DNA from: Acidovorax sp. 106
GTDB taxonomy: Bacteria > Pseudomonadota > Gammaproteobacteria > Burkholderiales > Burkholderiaceae_C
NCBI RefSeq assembly: GCF_003663825.1
Contig: NZ_RCCC01000001.1
Span: 3,728,501-3,792,500 of the forward strand
Length of the DNA stretch: 64,000 bases
Direction: 5' to 3'
A model generated the notes under the pieces. That model searched no databases. It was not told where the DNA came from and saw only the letters and a list, made by a program, of their open reading frames with translations. Shown here one piece after another: positions 34,593 through 43,455 of the stretch; position 1 is the stretch's first letter; the number at the start of each line of letters is the position of its first letter. The translations under genes and the position numbers were made by a program.

Positions 34593-36533
34593 TCAGCGTT
34601 GCAAGCGGAAATGTGCCATCGCGCTGCTGACCTGATCGGCCTGCGAGCGCAGTCCCTGCGATGCAGCAGCGGTTTCCTCCACCAGGGCGGCGTTTTGCTG
34701 GGTCATGCGGTCCATGTGCCCCACCGCCTCCAGCACCTGCGAGATGCCTGAGGCTTGCTCGGTGCTGGCGCTGCTGATCTCGGCCATGATGCCGCTGACC
34801 CGGGCAATCGCCTGCACGATGCCTTGCATGGCCTGGCCCGCGCTGTCGGCCTGGCGAGAGCCTTCGTCCATGCGCTGCACCGAATCGGTGATGAGTGCCT
34901 TGATCTCATGGGCGGCCTGGGCTGAGCGCTGGGCGAGGCTGCGCACCTCGCTGGCCACCACCGCAAAGCCCCGCCCTTGCTCGCCTGCGCGGGCCGCCTC
35001 CACCGCTGCATTCAGCGCCAGGATGTTGGTCTGGAACGCAATGGAGTCGATCACCCCGGTGATGTCTGCGATCTTGCGTGAGCTTTCGTGGATGCCCTGC
35101 ATGAACGCGACCACCTTTTGCACTTGCGCGCCGCCGTGCTCTGCTTCTTCGCTGGCCTGGCGGGCCAGTGCGTGGGCCTGGTTGGCGCTTTGGCTGTTGG
35201 CGTTCACCGTCTGGTTCAGGGTTTCCATCGATGCGGCGGTTTGCTCCAGCGCGCTGGCTTGCTGCTCGGTGCGCGCACTCAGGTCTTGCGTGCCTGTCGC
35301 AATCTCGACGGATGCTGTGTGCACCGTAGCGATGGACTGCTGAATGCCTTGCACCGTGTGTGCCAGGGCTCGGGTGGATTGGTGCAGCGCACGGGCGATG
35401 TCGCCAAACTCGTCGTGGGTGTTCAGTTGCAGAGGGTGGCCCAGGTCGCCCGCCGCCAGGGCCCGGGCAGCGCCCAGGGTTTGCTGCACGGCGGCTTGCG
35501 CCTGGCGCACCGTGGCCAGGCTCACCCACAGGGTCACCACCAGGGCGGCCAGCAGTGCGGCGCTGAACCACCACATGAAGCGCTGTGCCTGTGCCACCCG
35601 CTCTTCCAGTAGGGTGTCCAGGGTTTCGTAGCCTTTGGCGATGAGGGCAAATTGGGTGTCGATAGCCTCGGTCAGGCTGGCGAAGTAGGCTTTGGGGGCA
35701 TGGCTCAGCTCGGTGGGCGCGAGCAGTTGCTCTTGCATGGTTTGTAGTGCCCGGCTGGCACCTTCTGCGGCCTGCTTTTGTGCAGTGGCCAGTGCGCGCT
35801 GCACCCGCGGGTCGGCCTCGCCAGAGCGGCTGAGCAGTGCCTGGGCCTTGTCGGCCTGCAAGCGGGCGGTGGTCACCACAGTCAGGATGGCGGCGCGGTC
35901 CGCGGGGCTCAGCTCGCGGCGCGTGAGGGCTGCGGCGCCCAGTGCGCGGGCCTGGCCCAGCGATTCGGTCAGACCGGGCAAGTGCTCCAAGGCACCCGAC
36001 ATCAGGTAGTAGCTGGCGGCCTCGGGATCCAGTGTCAACGTAGAGGCATCCAGCACTTGGTACAGCCAGTCCAGCTGCAGCCTGATGAGTGCTGTGTGGG
36101 CGCGAAAGCTATCAGGCGCCTTGGTGCTCGGCGCAACGACCAGTGTCGTGAGTGCGCCCCAATCGGCTTGCACCTGCTGGGCCAGTGGCTGCAGTTTGCG
36201 GTTATGTGCGCTGCTGGCCAGGGCTGTGGCCGATTGCAGTGCCTGGGCCAGTGCTGCTTGCACCTCAGCCTGCTTTTTCTCACGTTGCGCGATGAAGTCT
36301 GTGTTGCCTGACAGGGCTCCGTTCGAGAGGCCCCGGTGCTGCTGGCTTAACTGAATGAGGCGCAGCACCTGCTCGGCAGGCTTGAGGCCGGATTGCTCGG
36401 TCTGCCCGCTGCGCAGGGCCTCATAGCGTGCTTGCAGCACCAGGGCCGAGGCAACAATGGCCAGCAGGGAGCTGGCCGCGCACACCAGTGCAAATTTTTG
36501 CCAGAGTTTGAGGCGCGCAATCAGCGCATTCAT
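34593..36533 (-). CDS. Methyl-accepting chemotaxis protein with NIT-like sensor region
   Basis: About 646 residues from the ATG at 36533; starts at 36548 and 36584 are also possible. Membrane segments lie at about residues 8-32 and near 315-335. The periplasmic region holds [15 protein letters not shown], reminiscent of the N-terminal helix of NIT (nitrate/nitrite-sensing) domains, and [15 protein letters not shown] and a full signalling domain follow, with the tip [20 protein letters not shown]. It is immediately downstream of nrtABD on the same strand (96 bases), which supports a nitrate-related stimulus, but that is inference. Confidence 0.9.
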   Translation of the reverse strand: MNALIARLKLWQKFALVCAASSLLAIVASALVLQARYEALRSGQTEQSGLKPAEQVLRLIQLSQQHRGLSNGALSGNTDFIAQREKKQAEVQAALAQALQSATALASSAHNRKLQPLAQQVQADWGALTTLVVAPSTKAPDSFRAHTALIRLQLDWLYQVLDASTLTLDPEAASYYLMSGALEHLPGLTESLGQARALGAAALTRRELSPADRAAILTVVTTARLQADKAQALLSRSGEADPRVQRALATAQKQAAEGASRALQTMQEQLLAPTELSHAPKAYFASLTEAIDTQFALIAKGYETLDTLLEERVAQAQRFMWWFSAALLAALVVTLWVSLATVRQAQAAVQQTLGAARALAAGDLGHPLQLNTHDEFGDIARALHQSTRALAHTVQGIQQSIATVHTASVEIATGTQDLSARTEQQASALEQTAASMETLNQTVNANSQSANQAHALARQASEEAEHGGAQVQKVVAFMQGIHESSRKIADITGVIDSIAFQTNILALNAAVEAARAGEQGRGFAVVASEVRSLAQRSAQAAHEIKALITDSVQRMDEGSRQADSAGQAMQGIVQAIARVSGIMAEISSASTEQASGISQVLEAVGHMDRMTQQNAALVEETAAASQGLRSQADQVSSAMAHFRLQR

Positions 36534-36628
36534 CCTGGTGGTTCCCATGTTGATTTGGCGACTCTCATGCGACAGAGTCCGCAATTCAGTTTAGGCCCGC
36601 CCCAGGGGGGCGGGGGTGAGGTGCACGC

Positions 36629-37465
36629 TCAGGCAGCGGTTTTTTCTACATGGGTTTGACGTGTGTATAAAAAGTCGATCACCGCCTTGCGGTACTGCAC
36701 GTAGTGCGGGTCTTCCGCCAGCTCCACGCGCTTGCGCGGGCGGGGCAAGTCCACGTGCAGCACCTCGCCGATGGTGGCGGCGGGGCCGTTGGTCATCATC
36801 ACGATCTTGTCGGACAGCAGCACGGCCTCGTCTACGTCGTGCGTCACCATGACCACGGTGCTTTGGGTGCGCGCCACGATTTCCAGCAACTCGTCTTGCA
36901 GCTTGGCGCGGGTCAGGGCGTCCAGCGCGCCAAAGGGCTCGTCCATCAGCAGCACCTGGGGCTCCATGCTCAGCGCACGGGCAATGCCCACGCGCTGCTT
37001 CATGCCGCCCGATATTTCGCCGGGGCGCTTTTGGCCCGCATGCGTCAGGCCCACCAGGGCCAGTGCGGCGTCGGTGCGGGCCTTGAGCTGTGCTTTGTTT
37101 TCCTTGGCACCAAAAACGCGCTCCACGGCCAGGTAGATGTTGTCAAAGCAAGTGAGCCAGGGCAGCAGAGAATGGTTCTGGAACACCACCGCGCGTTCAG
37201 GGCCAGGGCCCTTGATCTCTTTGTTGGCGCAGATCAGCACCCCGTGGGTGGGGGTGGTGAGGCCTGCAATCAGGTTCAGCAGGGTGGACTTGCCGCAGCC
37301 CGAGTGCCCAATCAGCGCCACGAACTCGCCTTTGGCAATGTGAAGGTCGATGTCGCGCAGCGCCGGAAACAGCCCCTTGGCGGTTTTGAACGTTTGCTCA
37401 ACGCCCTGGACTTCGATGAACTTGGTCGATAGCGATGCATGGGTCGATGGTGCGGTGGCGTTCAT
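36629..37465 (-). CDS. nrtD: Nitrate ABC transporter ATP-binding protein
   Basis: A 278-residue ABC ATPase of the nitrate/sulfonate/taurine group. Walker A is GHSGCGKST (residues 53-61), the signature ISGGMKQR lies near 150-157 and Walker B VLLMDEP near 172-178. It lacks the extra substrate-binding domain found in cyanobacterial NrtC. Its start overlaps the nrtB stop (ATGA at 37462), so the two are coupled. It powers nitrate import together with nrtA and nrtB. Confidence 0.92.
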   Translation of the reverse strand: MNATAPSTHASLSTKFIEVQGVEQTFKTAKGLFPALRDIDLHIAKGEFVALIGHSGCGKSTLLNLIAGLTTPTHGVLICANKEIKGPGPERAVVFQNHSLLPWLTCFDNIYLAVERVFGAKENKAQLKARTDAALALVGLTHAGQKRPGEISGGMKQRVGIARALSMEPQVLLMDEPFGALDALTRAKLQDELLEIVARTQSTVVMVTHDVDEAVLLSDKIVMMTNGPAATIGEVLHVDLPRPRKRVELAEDPHYVQYRKAVIDFLYTRQTHVEKTAA

Positions 37466-38412
37466 GCTTTGACCTCTTCAAAAGTAAATGCGGTGGCCAG
37501 CTTGATGAGTGCGTACTCCAGCACCAGCCCGACGATGCCGATCACGAAGATCGCGATGATGATGTTCTTGACGTTCAGGTTGTTCCACTCGTCCCACACC
37601 CAAAAGCCGATGCCTACGCCGCCCGTGAGCATCTCGGCCGCCACGATCACCAGCCATGCTGTGCCCACGGCCAGGCGGATGCCGGTCAGCATGTAGGGCA
37701 GCACGGCGGGGAAGAGGATCTTGGTGGCGATCTTCCACTCCGACAGTTGCAGTACGCGGGCCACGTTCATGTAGTCCTGCGGCACGCGTTGCACGCCCAC
37801 GGCGGTGTTGATGACCATGGGCCAGATGGAGCAGATGAAGATGGTCCAGATGGCGGCCGGGTTGGCACCCTTGAACACCAGCAGGCCAATGGGCAGCCAC
37901 GCTAGCGGCGACACCGGGCGCAGCAGGCTGATGAGCGGGTTGAACATGCGCGACAGGAAGTTGAAGCGCCCGATGACAAACCCGGCCGGAATGCCCACCA
38001 GCGCCGCCAGCCCAAAGCCCACCGCCACGCGCTGCAGGCTCATTAGCACGTTCCAGCCCACGCCCTGGTCGTTGGGGCCATTGCGGTAGAAGGGGTTGCT
38101 GAACACCTCCACCGCCTGGCCCCAGGTCTCCAGCGGGCCGGGGATGCTCTTGCCCGTGGAGACGGACACCATCGACCAGACCGCCAGCAGCAGCGCAATG
38201 CCGCAGGCGGGTGGCAACACCGCCATCCAGAAGTTGCGCGACCACGCCGCCATGTCGCGGCCAGCGGCCTTGGTGGGGGTGGATGCCATGGTTTTTGAGG
38301 TGTTTTGGGCTGTAGCGCTCATGGGTAAAGCGCTAGGCGCTATGGAGTTTGTAGCGGGCTTGTCCGCGTGGGGCGCGGCATCCAGCGGGGTGTGAAAAAC
38401 AGCACTGACCAT
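37462..38412 (-). CDS. nrtB: Nitrate ABC transporter permease
   Basis: A 316-residue permease of the NtrB type with about six membrane segments and the ABC-interacting EAA-like stretch around PQDYMNVARVLQLSEWKIATKI. The cytoplasmic N-terminus before the first membrane segment is long and low-complexity; residues about 20-40 are encoded by an in-frame family A repeat (38292-38354). Preceded by nrtA with a 64-base gap. Confidence 0.92.
   Translation of the reverse strand: MVSAVFHTPLDAAPHADKPATNSIAPSALPMSATAQNTSKTMASTPTKAAGRDMAAWSRNFWMAVLPPACGIALLLAVWSMVSVSTGKSIPGPLETWGQAVEVFSNPFYRNGPNDQGVGWNVLMSLQRVAVGFGLAALVGIPAGFVIGRFNFLSRMFNPLISLLRPVSPLAWLPIGLLVFKGANPAAIWTIFICSIWPMVINTAVGVQRVPQDYMNVARVLQLSEWKIATKILFPAVLPYMLTGIRLAVGTAWLVIVAAEMLTGGVGIGFWVWDEWNNLNVKNIIIAIFVIGIVGLVLEYALIKLATAFTFEEVKA
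38292..38354. repeat. Family A hairpin repeat, copy 5 (inside nrtB)
   Basis: TGTAGCGCTCATGGGTAAAG then CGCTAGGCGCTAT has a TAGCGCT/AGCGCTA stem. The reading frame stays open and the sequence adds about 20 residues upstream of the first membrane segment of NrtB. Confidence 0.65.
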
Positions 38413-38476
38413 GGCGATCTCCTGGTTTCATCGTGGGGGATGGCGGGGCGTGGGGGTTGCGATGAAGGGGCGGGCC

Positions 38477-39721
38477 TCAGGCCTTGAGCTTGAAGCCGTC
38501 GGCGTACTTCTTGGGGTCCTTGCCGTCCCACACCACGCCGTCGATCAGCTTGTGGCTGCGCATGTCGCTCTTGGGCAGCGGCGTTTTGGACGCGGTGGCG
38601 GCCTGCTTGTACAGATCGATCCGGTTGATGGCCTTGGCCACGCCCGCGTAGTCGGGGTGATCCTTGAGCAGACCCCAGCGCTTGTGCTGGGTGAGGAACC
38701 ACATGCCGTCAGACAGGTAGGGGAAGTTCACCGCGCCGTCGTTGTAGAACTTCATGTGGTTCGGGTCGTCCCAGCTCTTGCCCATGCCGTCCTGGTAGCG
38801 GCCCAGGATGCGCTGGTTGATCGCGTCCACACTGGTGTTCACATAGGCCTTGCCCGCAATGGTTTCGGCCATCTTGTTCTTGTTGGCCAGGCCTTCGTCG
38901 ATCCAGCGGCCCGCTTCCAGGATGGCGGCTGTCACGGCGCGGGCGGTGTTGGGGTACTTTTGCGCAAACTCTGCCGTGGTACCCAGCACCTTCTCGGGGT
39001 GGTCTTGCCAGATGGCTTGTGTGGTGCTGGCCGTGACCCCGATGCCGTCCATGATGGCGCGCTGGTTCCAGGGCTCGCCCACGCAAAAGCCGTCCATGTT
39101 GCCCACGCGCATGTTGGCCACCATTTGCGGTGGGGGCACGGTGATGACCTTGGCGTCCTTCATGGGGTCAATGCCATGCGCGGCCAGCCAGTAATACAGC
39201 CACATGGCGTGGGTGCCGGTGGGGAAGGTTTGGGCAAAGGTGTATTCGCGCTTTTCGCTGGCCATCAGCTTGGCCAGCCCGGCGCCGTTCACAGCGCCCT
39301 TGTCCGCCAGCTTTTTAGACAGCGTGATGGCCTGGCCGTTGTGGTTCAGGTTCATCAGCACGGCCATGTCTTTCTTGGGGCCGCTCACGCCCAGATGCAC
39401 GCCATACACCAGGCCATACAGCACGTGGGCAAAGTCCAGCTCGCCGTTCACGAGCTTGTCGCGCACACCGGCCCAGCTGGCTTCCTTGGTGGGGATGATG
39501 GTGACGCCGTACTTCTTGTCGATGCCCAACACCGAGGCCATCACCACGCTGGCGCAGTCGGTCAGCGGGATGAAACCGATCTTGACCTCTTTCTTCTCAG
39601 GCGCATCTGAGCCCTGGGCGTGGACAAGCGCACGCAGTGCGGGGCTGACACCCACGGCACCCACGGTGGCCGCTTGCAGCACGGTGCGGCGGTGGAGGCT
39701 GGTTTTCAACAAATCGGTCAT
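38477..39721 (-). CDS. nrtA: Nitrate ABC transporter substrate-binding protein
   Basis: A 414-residue NrtA-type protein. A twin-arginine signal (RRTVLQAATVGAVG, from residue 11) indicates Tat export. The mature part starts VKIGFIPLTDCASVVMA, the NrtA/NasS family opening, and contains TFPTGTHAMWLYYWLAA and GEPWNQRAI, typical for nitrate binding. It is first in nrtABD. Because it carries an export signal it is not NasS, the cytoplasmic partner of NasT. Leader and sigma-54 promoter lie upstream. Confidence 0.93.
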   Translation of the reverse strand: MTDLLKTSLHRRTVLQAATVGAVGVSPALRALVHAQGSDAPEKKEVKIGFIPLTDCASVVMASVLGIDKKYGVTIIPTKEASWAGVRDKLVNGELDFAHVLYGLVYGVHLGVSGPKKDMAVLMNLNHNGQAITLSKKLADKGAVNGAGLAKLMASEKREYTFAQTFPTGTHAMWLYYWLAAHGIDPMKDAKVITVPPPQMVANMRVGNMDGFCVGEPWNQRAIMDGIGVTASTTQAIWQDHPEKVLGTTAEFAQKYPNTARAVTAAILEAGRWIDEGLANKNKMAETIAGKAYVNTSVDAINQRILGRYQDGMGKSWDDPNHMKFYNDGAVNFPYLSDGMWFLTQHKRWGLLKDHPDYAGVAKAINRIDLYKQAATASKTPLPKSDMRSHKLIDGVVWDGKDPKKYADGFKLKA

Positions 39722-39753
39722 GGCACATCCCTCAAGGGCAAGTCGGTGAAGAA

Positions 39754-39917
39754 AACAAAAAAGGCGTCCTCACGCCTGGCACGGCTGCCGGGGCAGCGCG
39801 TTGCAAGGGTGGGGACGCCTTTGTCCTGGGTGGAGCCTGGAACGGGTCCGGGGCTCCTTGCCAGCACCTACCCGCCGTTGGGTCTGTGCTGTCAGTGGTC
39901 AGACCAGCATTGGTCTT
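39754..39917 (-). promoter_or_regulatory. ANTAR-type antitermination leader of nrtABD
   Basis: Read on the minus strand. P2 is GGAC-AAAGGC-GTCC (39826-39813), a hexaloop with the consensus A1 and G4. Its 3' half overlaps the terminator arm AAGGCGTCC (39821-39813), which pairs with GGACGCCTT (39769-39761) before a U-rich run. A preceding stem GGAGCC/GGCTCC (39857-39832) is the likely P1, but I cannot draw a clean hexaloop in it. The P2/terminator segment is nearly identical to that of the nirB leader. Confidence 0.8.
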
Positions 39918-39928
39918 GCACTGTGCAA

Positions 39929-39944
39929 TGCAAGGGGCGTGCCA
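39929..39944 (-). promoter_or_regulatory. Sigma-54 promoter of nrtABD
   Basis: The minus strand reads TGGCACGCCCCTTGCA, matching TGGCAC-N5-TTGC exactly. Transcription should begin near 39917. Confidence 0.88.
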
Positions 39945-39973
39945 GAACTCGCTGCGCCATGTTGGCGCATAGA

Positions 39974-40023
39974 TGGCTATTGATTTGATAGCTGCCTACG
40001 CTTGATTCATAAGCGCTAGGAGG
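39974..40023. repeat. Family A hairpin repeat, copy 6 (upstream of nrtA promoter)
   Basis: GGCTATTGATTTGATAGCTG followed by TACGCTTGATTCATAAGCGC. It lies 30 bases upstream of the nrtA sigma-54 promoter. Confidence 0.75.
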
Positions 40024-40160
40024 TTGTGTGGTTTCGAACAGAGTTGCCGCAACGGCGGTGAGGGGATTGCACAGCGTTTGTGCGGCGCACCATTTGGGGC
40101 GAGGTCTGCGGCCTTGGGCGTGGCCCAGACGAGGGATAGCAAGCCAAGGGCCTACGCTGG

Positions 40161-40190
40161 CCGCACCGCACCGCACCGCACCGCACCGCA
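40161..40190. repeat. Tandem pentanucleotide (CCGCA)6
   Basis: Six perfect copies of CCGCA lie between the nasT stop and the nrtA promoter, about 220 bases upstream of the latter. Repeats of this type can change copy number by slippage. Confidence 0.95.
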
Positions 40191-40278
40191 GCGAGGGCAT
40201 CGTCCCTCTTCCCGAATCATGCGAGCGATTCGAGAGGAGGGGGAAGGCGCGTATCGCCTCAGGGGGATGCTCTGTGCG

Positions 40279-40905
40279 TCAGCCCAGCAGGTCCATCACG
40301 TCCAGCATGCGCTGCGCCACGTCCACGAGCTTGAGGCCCTTGTCCATGGCCGTTTTGCGCAGCTTGTCGTAGGCGGCTTGTTCACTCAGGCCCTGGCGCT
40401 GCATGAGCAGGCCCTTGGCGCGGTCGATGGTTTTGCGGTCTTTGAGCTCGGTCTTGGCGCCGGCCAGCTCGGCACGCAGGGCCTGCTCGTGCTGAAAGCG
40501 CGCCATCGCCACATCCAGAATGGGGCGTATGCGCTGCGGTGCCAGCCCCGCCACGATGTAGGCGGACACGCCCGCGGCCACCGCGTCCTTGACGTGCGAG
40601 GTGTCCTCGTCGTTGGTGAACATAACGATGGGCCGACGCGCATCGCGCGTGGCCATCACCACGTGCTCCAGCGCATCGCGGGCTTCGCTCTCGGCGTCCA
40701 CGATGATCAGGTCGGGCTGCAACTGCGCCAGCCGGTCGCTCAAGAAGACATCGGCGGGCAGTGTGGCAACGAGGTTGAAGTTGTTCTCCAGCAGACCAAT
40801 GCGCAACGCCTTGGAGCGCTGCGCCTGCAGCAGCGCGTGCTCATCATCCGGGTCGGTCACGGCCAGGTCGGGGGCAACCACCACGATACGTAATGCCTCA
40901 TTCAT
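40279..40905 (-). CDS. nasT: ANTAR-domain response regulator, NasT type
   Basis: A 208-residue RNA-binding antiterminator. The N-terminal receiver-like domain (about 25-135) has IIVDAES, with the acceptor aspartate kept, but lacks the usual conserved lysine (region SAYIVAGLAPQRI). The C-terminal ANTAR domain (about 140-205) contains DRAKGLLMQRQGLSEQAAYDKLR, matching the family. NasT proteins bind twin-hairpin leaders and prevent termination in nitrate genes. Two such leaders lie in this window. NasS, which normally holds NasT inactive without nitrate, is not in the window. Confidence 0.9.
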   Translation of the reverse strand: MNEALRIVVVAPDLAVTDPDDEHALLQAQRSKALRIGLLENNFNLVATLPADVFLSDRLAQLQPDLIIVDAESEARDALEHVVMATRDARRPIVMFTNDEDTSHVKDAVAAGVSAYIVAGLAPQRIRPILDVAMARFQHEQALRAELAGAKTELKDRKTIDRAKGLLMQRQGLSEQAAYDKLRKTAMDKGLKLVDVAQRMLDVMDLLG

Positions 40906-41110
40906 ACCACTACTTTAAGCAAGATTTACGCCACATTTTGGTGCACTGCTGCGGTGCACAGGGCGGTGGCTTGCGCTGCCGTGGCTTACGGGGCCTGAAA
41001 CTTGCTAATAAATGTAACCCTGGCAGGGCATACCCGATGGTGCGGGGCCCCGCTGCTCTTCTATACCTCCGGTCACTTGATCATTCATCTCATATTCAGG
41101 AGCCCACTGC

Positions 41111-42274
41111 ATGAAGAATCACATTGCGCGTCGCCGTTTCCCGGTGGCCTTGGCACTGCTGCCCGCCCTGGTGGCGGCGGCCCTGCTGGCCGGGTGCGGC
41201 AAGGTGCCAGACACCCTCAAGATCGGCGTAGCCCAGCCCCTGACTGGCCCGCTGGGCGCGCTGGGGCAAGACTTGCTCAACGGTGTGAACTTGGCCGTGC
41301 AAGAGCTGAACAAGGACGGCTTCGTGGTGGACGGCAAGCGCGTCAAGCTGGAAGTGGTGGCGGTGGACGACAAGGCTGACGCAGCCACGGGCAAGCAGGT
41401 CGCCCAGCAACTGGTGGACGCCGGCGTGGTGGCGGTCATTGGCCACCTCAATTCGGGCGTGAGCATCGAGACGGCGCCTATCTACGCGGGCAAAAGCATC
41501 CCGCAGATCGCCATCTCCACCAACCCCAAGTTCACGCAACTGGGTTTTGACACCTCCTTTCGCATGGTGGCCAACGACACCTTGCAGGCGCGCGCCATTG
41601 GCTCGTTTGCGGCCACCCAGCTGGGCGCTGCCCGCTATGCTGCGCTGGACGACGGCACGCCTTATGGCAAAGGCCTGGCCGACGGCGCTGCTGCGCAGCT
41701 CAAGGTCGAGAACAGGGAGGTCCTGGTGCGCAAGTCGTTTGACGACAAGACGGTGGAGTTTGAAGCGCTCGCAGGCGAGCTGAAGGCCGCTCGCGTGGAG
41801 GTGATCGTCTCCACCCTCAACGACTTCCAGGCCCTGGCACTGCTCAAAGAGCTGCAGAAGGTGGGCCACACCAAGGTGCAACTGCTGGGTGGCGACACCA
41901 TCAAGACCACCGACATGCTCAAGGGCGCAGGCCTGATCGAGGGGCTCTACGCCACTTCCCCCGTGCTGGAGGCCAAGGAGTTCACCACGGGCAAGCCGTT
42001 CCTCGAAAAGTACCTGGCTGCCTACAAAAAGCCTCCGGCTTACGGTGGCCACTACAGCTACGACAGCACCTATGTGCTGACCGCCGCGATCCAGAAGGCC
42101 AAGTCGGCCGACCCCAAAGAGATCACCAAAGCCATGCACGCCATCAACGGCTACGCCCCCGTCATCGGCACCATGAGCTGGGATGACAAGGGCGAGCAGC
42201 GCTATGGCGCCGTGGGCGTGTACGAACTGCGCGGCGGCAACTGGGAGCTGCGTATGCGGTCAGACCGTTGGTAA
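41111..42274 (+). CDS. Orphan branched-chain-amino-acid-type ABC substrate-binding lipoprotein
   Basis: A 387-residue Leu/Ile/Val-binding-type protein. AGGAG lies nine bases before the ATG. The signal ends in lipobox LLAGC (Cys29), so it is a lipoprotein, followed by LKIGVAQPLTGPLGALGQDL, the family's opening. No permease or ATPase genes adjoin it. It is divergent from nasT with 205 bases between. It may serve a transporter encoded elsewhere; the ligand is unknown. Confidence 0.88.
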   Translation: MKNHIARRRFPVALALLPALVAAALLAGCGKVPDTLKIGVAQPLTGPLGALGQDLLNGVNLAVQELNKDGFVVDGKRVKLEVVAVDDKADAATGKQVAQQLVDAGVVAVIGHLNSGVSIETAPIYAGKSIPQIAISTNPKFTQLGFDTSFRMVANDTLQARAIGSFAATQLGAARYAALDDGTPYGKGLADGAAAQLKVENREVLVRKSFDDKTVEFEALAGELKAARVEVIVSTLNDFQALALLKELQKVGHTKVQLLGGDTIKTTDMLKGAGLIEGLYATSPVLEAKEFTTGKPFLEKYLAAYKKPPAYGGHYSYDSTYVLTAAIQKAKSADPKEITKAMHAINGYAPVIGTMSWDDKGEQRYGAVGVYELRGGNWELRMRSDRW

Positions 42275-42319
42275 GACCGATGGGCCACGCTGTTGTGGGC
42301 AGGCTCTTACACTCGGGGC

Positions 42320-43369
42320 ATGAGTTTGCTGATCCTGGGTATTGAATCTTCTTGCGACGAAACCGGCGTGGCGCTGGTGCGTTCATCGGGCACCGGTGTG
42401 CCCACCTTGTTGTCCCATGCGCTGCACAGCCAGATCGAAATGCACCAGGCCTACGGCGGTGTGGTGCCTGAGCTGGCCAGCCGCGACCACATCCGCCGCG
42501 TGCTGCCACTGGCCACGCAGGTGCTGCACGATGCTGGTCAGACCCTGACCGACGTGGACGTGGTGGCCTACACCCAGGGCCCCGGCCTGGCGGGTGCCTT
42601 GCTGGTGGGCGCGGGCGTGGCCTGTGCGCTGGGGGCTGCGCTGGGCAAGCCCGTGCTGGGCGTGCACCACCTGGAGGGGCATTTGCTCTCGCCCTTTCTG
42701 AGTGCAGACCCGCCAGAGTTTCCGTTTGTGGCGCTGCTCGTGTCGGGCGGCCATACCCAGCTCATGCGGGTGGACGGGGTGGGGCGCTACGAAATTTTGG
42801 GCGAAACCATTGACGACGCTGCGGGCGAGGCGTTTGACAAATCCGCCAAGCTCATGGGCCTGGGCTACCCCGGCGGGCCTGCCTTGTCGCGCCTGGCGCA
42901 GCAGGGCGATGCCACTGCCTTCAAGCTGCCACGGCCACTGCTGCACAGCGGCGATCTGGATTTTTCGTTTGCCGGGCTCAAAACGGCGGTGCTGACCCAG
43001 GCCAAAAAGCTGGGCGACGACCTGGAAGCCCGCAAGGCCGACCTGGCCGCCAGCACTGAGGCGGCAATTGTCGATGTGCTGGTGCGAAAGACCCTCACGG
43101 CCCTCAAGCAAACGGGCCTTAAGCGGGTGGTGGTGGCGGGCGGTGTGGGCGCCAACCGCCTGCTGCGCGAGCAACTCAACACGGCCTGCGAGAAAAACCG
43201 CGTGCGCGTGCACTACCCCGAGCTGCACCTGTGCACCGACAACGGCGCCATGATTGCCATGGCCGCCGCCATGCGCCTGCAATCCGGGCAACAGCAGGCC
43301 AACACTGCCTACGCCTTTGACGTGAAGCCGCGCTGGCCGTTGGATGCGATTACCGCCCCTGCGGGTTGA
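42320..43369 (+). CDS. tsaD: tRNA N6-adenosine threonylcarbamoyltransferase
   Basis: About 349 residues, from the ATG at 42320 ([19 protein letters not shown]). This is the Kae1/TsaD enzyme that transfers threonylcarbamoyl to A37 of ANN-reading tRNAs. The metal-binding HHLEGH motif is intact, as are VSGGHTQLM and the C-terminal DNGAMIA. Length is normal. Convergent with the aldehyde dehydrogenase gene, with a family A hairpin between them. Confidence 0.97.
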   Translation: MSLLILGIESSCDETGVALVRSSGTGVPTLLSHALHSQIEMHQAYGGVVPELASRDHIRRVLPLATQVLHDAGQTLTDVDVVAYTQGPGLAGALLVGAGVACALGAALGKPVLGVHHLEGHLLSPFLSADPPEFPFVALLVSGGHTQLMRVDGVGRYEILGETIDDAAGEAFDKSAKLMGLGYPGGPALSRLAQQGDATAFKLPRPLLHSGDLDFSFAGLKTAVLTQAKKLGDDLEARKADLAASTEAAIVDVLVRKTLTALKQTGLKRVVVAGGVGANRLLREQLNTACEKNRVRVHYPELHLCTDNGAMIAMAAAMRLQSGQQQANTAYAFDVKPRWPLDAITAPAG

Positions 43370-43388
43370 TCAGCTTCGCTGCAGGATG

Positions 43389-43446
43389 TTTTGCTATTGA
43401 AAATATAGCTGCTAGCGCTTATTTATCAAGCGCTAGAGCCCAAAAA
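43389..43446. repeat. Family A hairpin repeat, copy 7 (reference copy)
   Basis: TTGCTATTGAAAATATAGCT then GCTAGCGCTTATTTATCAAG then CGCTAG: this copy shows both elements of the family, an AT-rich CTAT...ATAG palindrome and the CTAGCGCTT...AAGCGCTAG stem. It lies between two convergent stops and probably terminates both. Confidence 0.88.
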
Positions 43447-43455
43447 CACCCAATA

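Larger units (their letters stand above)
39722..40278. other. Regulatory region between nasT and nrtA
   Basis: No gene is called in these 557 bases. From nrtA outward it holds the antitermination leader, the sigma-54 promoter, family A copy 6 and a CCGCA tandem repeat. NtrC enhancer sites are expected here but I see no convincing full palindrome. Confidence 0.6.

Noticed and set aside
36594..36616. GC-rich hairpin after nrtD as a terminator
   Set aside because: The stem is strong but is not followed by a U tract on the minus strand, so the chemoreceptor may be co-transcribed.
38477..39721. nrtA as NasS
   Set aside because: The protein has a twin-arginine export signal and is followed by its own permease and ATPase genes, so it is the transport receptor, not the cytoplasmic sensor.
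40076..40110. NtrC enhancer for nrtA
   Set aside because: GCACCATTTGGGGC resembles one half-site but the second half is too degenerate to call.
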